Assembly (NCBI GenBank): GCA_029532415.1
Contig: JAQOTA010000053.1
Location: 992,001-1,056,000 of the forward strand
Direction: 5' to 3'
DNA length: 64,000 bases
Origin: Marasmius tenuissimus
Taxonomy: Eukaryota; Basidiomycota; Agaricomycetes; Agaricales; Marasmiaceae
Shown: positions 60,723 to 64,000 of the stretch, in pieces
Layout: every line of letters starts with the position of its first letter
Position numbering within the stretch: the stretch's first letter is position 1
Position numbers and translations under genes: made by a program
The notes under the pieces: model-generated
Told to the model about the DNA's origin: nothing
The model's database searches: none
What the model saw: the letters and a program-made list of their open reading frames with translations, nothing else

Positions 60723-63700
60723 TTAATAGCCACCCCCACTTCCATTGACCTTCAGAGAAAGAAAGTCAGCAAGCGACCCAGAGAAAAAGGAAATATAACT
60801 AAACACCCACCTTCTCCTTGATACTCGTAATGAACTGATGATAACTCGGCAACACATCCGCCCTATCTTGAATCAAACAGCTCAAAGCCCACAACCTCAA
60901 CGGTGCCTCCCCGTCCTCCTTCACAACATACAAATGAGGATAATACACCCCACGACGCATCTCACGCGTCTTTTGAATAATCGCGTTGATCCGCTGGTTG
61001 AATGGGTTTTCGAGGACAGGTAGAGTAGTCTGGGTTGGGTTGAGACGCGAAACGTAAGAAACCGAGGAATACAATCATATTGAAAATACACACCTTTCCA
61101 CCTCTCAAAACATCGTAGCCAGGGAGGTTGAACACGTCCATGATCAATTGGGGTACAGCATCTCTCCCAACCCAGAGGAATATCGTCTGTCCGTCCTCAA
61201 TGAGGTACAGACCGTGCCTCTCGAATCTCTCAGAAGTCAAAGGCAACGCGGGTGGAAGAGTGACACCGTCTTCGCCAATTGTTCCGGCCTAGATGCAACA
61301 GACGGTTAGGTTGCATTCTCAAAACCCGATATTGAAAGAAAAGACGCACCTCAGGAGGCATGTTATGCAACGAGTAGAACGTAGGGTAGATGTAGGGTAT
61401 CAGAAGTTGCGAAGGCAACGAGGTTAGCAAAGCCTGAGAGTAAGCCCTGATATCCGGTGGAATCTGTGCGCTTTGACGGATGCCGACCTGACAGCAACAC
61501 CGAAAAAGAGTATCAGCACCGTCACGAGACGAACAACCTGGAAGAGCCACGAACATTCTTCAACAATCCCAACACGAGAACAGGCAACATCTTCAAATTG
61601 TCAGCAATGGCAAGTTGCGCGCTGGCCCCGGCGCCTGCAGCGGTCATGCTTCCTTTGTACGTGGTTAGGATCTAAGAAATAAAAATCAGCGTCATTCGTC
61701 GTTCCAACACTAGAGATTGTATTGATAACCCACCTCGACCACCTTGTTAAACAACGCATCTCTAGCATCCTCCAACTTGTGCGTCAACGTCCTCTCTACA
61801 GCCTTGTTCGCAAGTAGAGTAGCCAACGCGACCTGGTCAGCAGACGCGAAGAGCTCCGACAAGTTCGAAGTCGTCGGCAAAGCCTGGGTGACGACTCGAA
61901 TACGGCGTTCACCTGGCGAAAAAGAGATGGTGAGATTCAGCACCAAAAGAACAAAAAAACTCGTACCATAACACGTCGTGTGGAGAATAGCAGTCTGGAA
62001 GACAACAAATGGCGCGGTGATCGTTTCCTCAATCTGCACTTCAATCGCATAGCTCTGGTCTGTGGGTACAGCAGGCATAGCGAGCAAATCCGTCGAGCGA
62101 ACGAAAAAGTTGCCGTGGAATGAAGCCATACGGAGGCCTGAAAAAAGCGCACAAAAAGAAGTAAGCACCCGCAAAAGACCTGCAAGAGAGACGAAGACAA
62201 AACTCACCTCTCGAAGCTCTGACACGCATAACAGCCTCCAACATAATCGGCATAGCCATCGCCTCCCCAAACTCATGCGCAAACTTGATCGCGTCTTCCG
62301 TACGTCCCGCATTAAACCCAGGATAATAATAAGTCTGTCCCGACGTATAATGCGGAAGACAAGCCAAACTCGCCACGTCCTGGTACCCAGCACTGAAAAG
62401 GAACATATCCACAGACACTTGCGCCCTCGAACATTCGATCGCGAATGTCTTGTAGAAAGGCGAAGCAGCCTGTAAAAGCCCACTCTCCTTGGCAGTCCCC
62501 AACGCCTTTGGATCTTCACGGTTCTTCAACGCTCCAGCTCCAAGAGTCGGCAAACTGCTCGTCAACACGGTGATCTTCCCTCCGATCGGCGACATCAACT
62601 TGAACCCAGCTTGCAAAGCTGGCCCGAGAGCAGACCCAACGACACCATTATCGGCGAACATGTCAGGAATCCTCCCAAGCAAAGCCTCAAGTCCAGCACG
62701 AGACTCTGCAAGGTTCAAAAGCAGGTCGGTGGGTTTGGGAAGGAAAACGTCTTCCGTATCGGACACGACCAACATCGACGAGTCGGTCGAACCGGGTGCG
62801 ATCGAGAAGAAGTAGAGCGACACGTCGAACGCGATAACAGCAACCTTCGTCCGTCCATCTTCATCAGGAATCCTATCCAAATTCTCCATAATCGCACGAC
62901 TCGCAGTGGCCACCATACCGCTCTGGACAGCCGCATGGCTCACGTCCAGCAAGAAGACATAGACTGCCGGTTGAGGAGGTCGGACCATGTACTCTGTGGG
63001 AGCCACGAATTCGACCACAGCGTGGTTGAGCTCTGCGCGGGCCCAACGATCGCCGGGTTGGTTCCTGACTTGATCCCAGTCGAACATCTGGGGGACTTCG
63101 TTGGACATATTGCACATGCAGCAACGCCATCTGTTGCCACCGTCGATGAACTGCACGTAAGGGTTGATGTACGTGCGACATCTTCTGCAACGAGCGATAA
63201 CGGTGTCTGTAACGAGCGGTACTGCAGGGTCTTCACCGGGATTCGCCTGCGAAGACGCATCTGGATTGTTGGGGTCGGCTGGCGGCTGTGGAAGGGGCGC
63301 CGTAGGATCGGCGTTGAGGGTGCGATAGGGTGTTAGGACAAGAGCGAGAGGAATTTTCGCTTTGTTGAGGAGAGATGAAGTCGTAGGAATAGCGTTCAAA
63401 GTAGACCTCTGGTATGACCAATGCGCATTTGCGAGAGGCGAAGGTGATATACAAGAGTTGGGAGGTAATCTGATTTCTGGCGGTGGTCGTAAGAGCTCGC
63501 GATGGTCTGGAGGGGAGGTGAGAAGATTGGTGGTTAAGAGCTGGAATTGCTTCTGGCCGCCCATTCCCATCTGCCCAAACTGGTCCGTCAGTTGGTTCAT
63601 CCCACCCTGTCCATAGCTGGGTTGCTGCTGCTGGTACTGTTGGTCTTGTCCAAGCTGCTGGTTTTGATCACCGTAGTACGATGGCTGCTGGCCTTGTTGC

Positions 63701-63968
63701 ATCGCAAACTGGTTCGGTCCAGCGAGACCGGGCGTGAATAGCTGACCACCACCTTGCTGCTGCTGGGCACCAAGCCCTTGTCCCTGTCCTTGTTGATGCG
63801 AACCATACTGACTCTGTTCCTCTGCAGCCCCATAATAAGCCTGAGTTTGACCTGCAGCATACTGGCGTCGTTTTGAGTGTTGAGCAGGCGCGAACGACTG
63901 GGAAGGATCTTCTTGCGGAGCGTTCTGGGCTGCTGGTGGTTCCCATTGAGTGTGCCCCGTCGCGGTTT
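60723..63968 (-). CDS. COPII coat protein Sec24 (5' end outside window)
   Basis: Exons visible: complement(60723..60749, 60811..61029, 61094..61288, 61350..61487, 61555..61671, 61734..61912, 61967..62137, 62208..63968). Upstream, a TATCAG acceptor shows that the N-terminus lies beyond 64000. Domains in order: a Gln/Gly-rich N-terminus, the zinc finger [10 protein letters not shown] to CCMC, the vWA-like trunk ([29 protein letters not shown]), the beta-sandwich ([18 protein letters not shown]), a helical domain ([16 protein letters not shown]) and the gelsolin-like domain ([35 protein letters not shown]), ending VNGSGGGY. Sec24 selects cargo during ER-to-Golgi vesicle formation with Sec23. The final 27-nt exon is chosen because it restores the conserved terminus; otherwise the frame would stop at 60799. 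Confidence 0.95.
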
Positions 63969-64000
63969 CTGATAACACAGATGTTCAGTTTCAACCAATC

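Noticed and set aside
60799..60810. Sec24 ending KEKVGV at 60799
   Set aside because: Splicing at GTGGGT to 60749 gives the conserved VNGxGGGY end; the shorter end is probably intron read-through.

Overview
The window looks like nuclear DNA of a filamentous basidiomycete, most likely a mushroom-forming agaricomycete. The evidence is intron-dense genes (introns of about 47-70 nt, up to 14 or more exons per gene), two class I hydrophobins, a laccase, a fungal protoglobin, a DUF6534-type membrane protein and a small family of tandem cytochrome P450s. No bacterial or viral block is seen. I placed exon limits by hand from splice consensus, reading phase and family conservation. For most genes the phases close exactly.

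Layout. 1-17 kb: a long stretch without recognisable genes, an unknown 280-aa protein (-), an ACC-synthase-like aminotransferase (-), histone H4 (-), a protoglobin (+), an F-box protein (-), histone H2A (-) and, divergent from it, mitochondrial ATP10 (+). 17-30 kb: a secreted laccase carrying a 1,063-bp internal tandem duplication, a DHA1-type MFS transporter (+), a large single-pass membrane protein (-) and a class I histone deacetylase (+). 30-59 kb: a roughly mirror-symmetric block. It reads hydrophobin (-), P450 pseudogene (+), P450 (+), then pyridoxal kinase (-), DUF6534 protein (+) and BCAS3-like WD40 protein (+), then three P450s (-) and a second hydrophobin (+). 59-64 kb: a haloacid-dehalogenase-like hydrolase (-) and the COPII coat gene SEC24 (-), whose 5' end runs off the window.

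How the genes relate. Housekeeping genes (H4, H2A, ATP10, pyridoxal kinase, SEC24, BCAS3, deacetylase) are interspersed with fast-evolving accessory genes (laccase, P450s, hydrophobins, transporter). No classical biosynthetic backbone gene (PKS, NRPS, terpene cyclase) is present, so I do not claim a metabolite cluster. The P450 family shows every stage of duplication and decay: two intact copies, one whose frame can be kept only with shifted splice donors, one with a single-base frameshift, and one multiply broken pseudogene. A 196-bp CACTA-like MITE with a TGA target duplication sits between the two youngest copies.

Several otherwise complete genes carry one-base frame problems (BCAS3-like gene, one P450, a laccase mini-exon). 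Together with three differences clustered at the laccase duplication junction, this suggests that part of the damage may be consensus or assembly error; raw reads would settle it.
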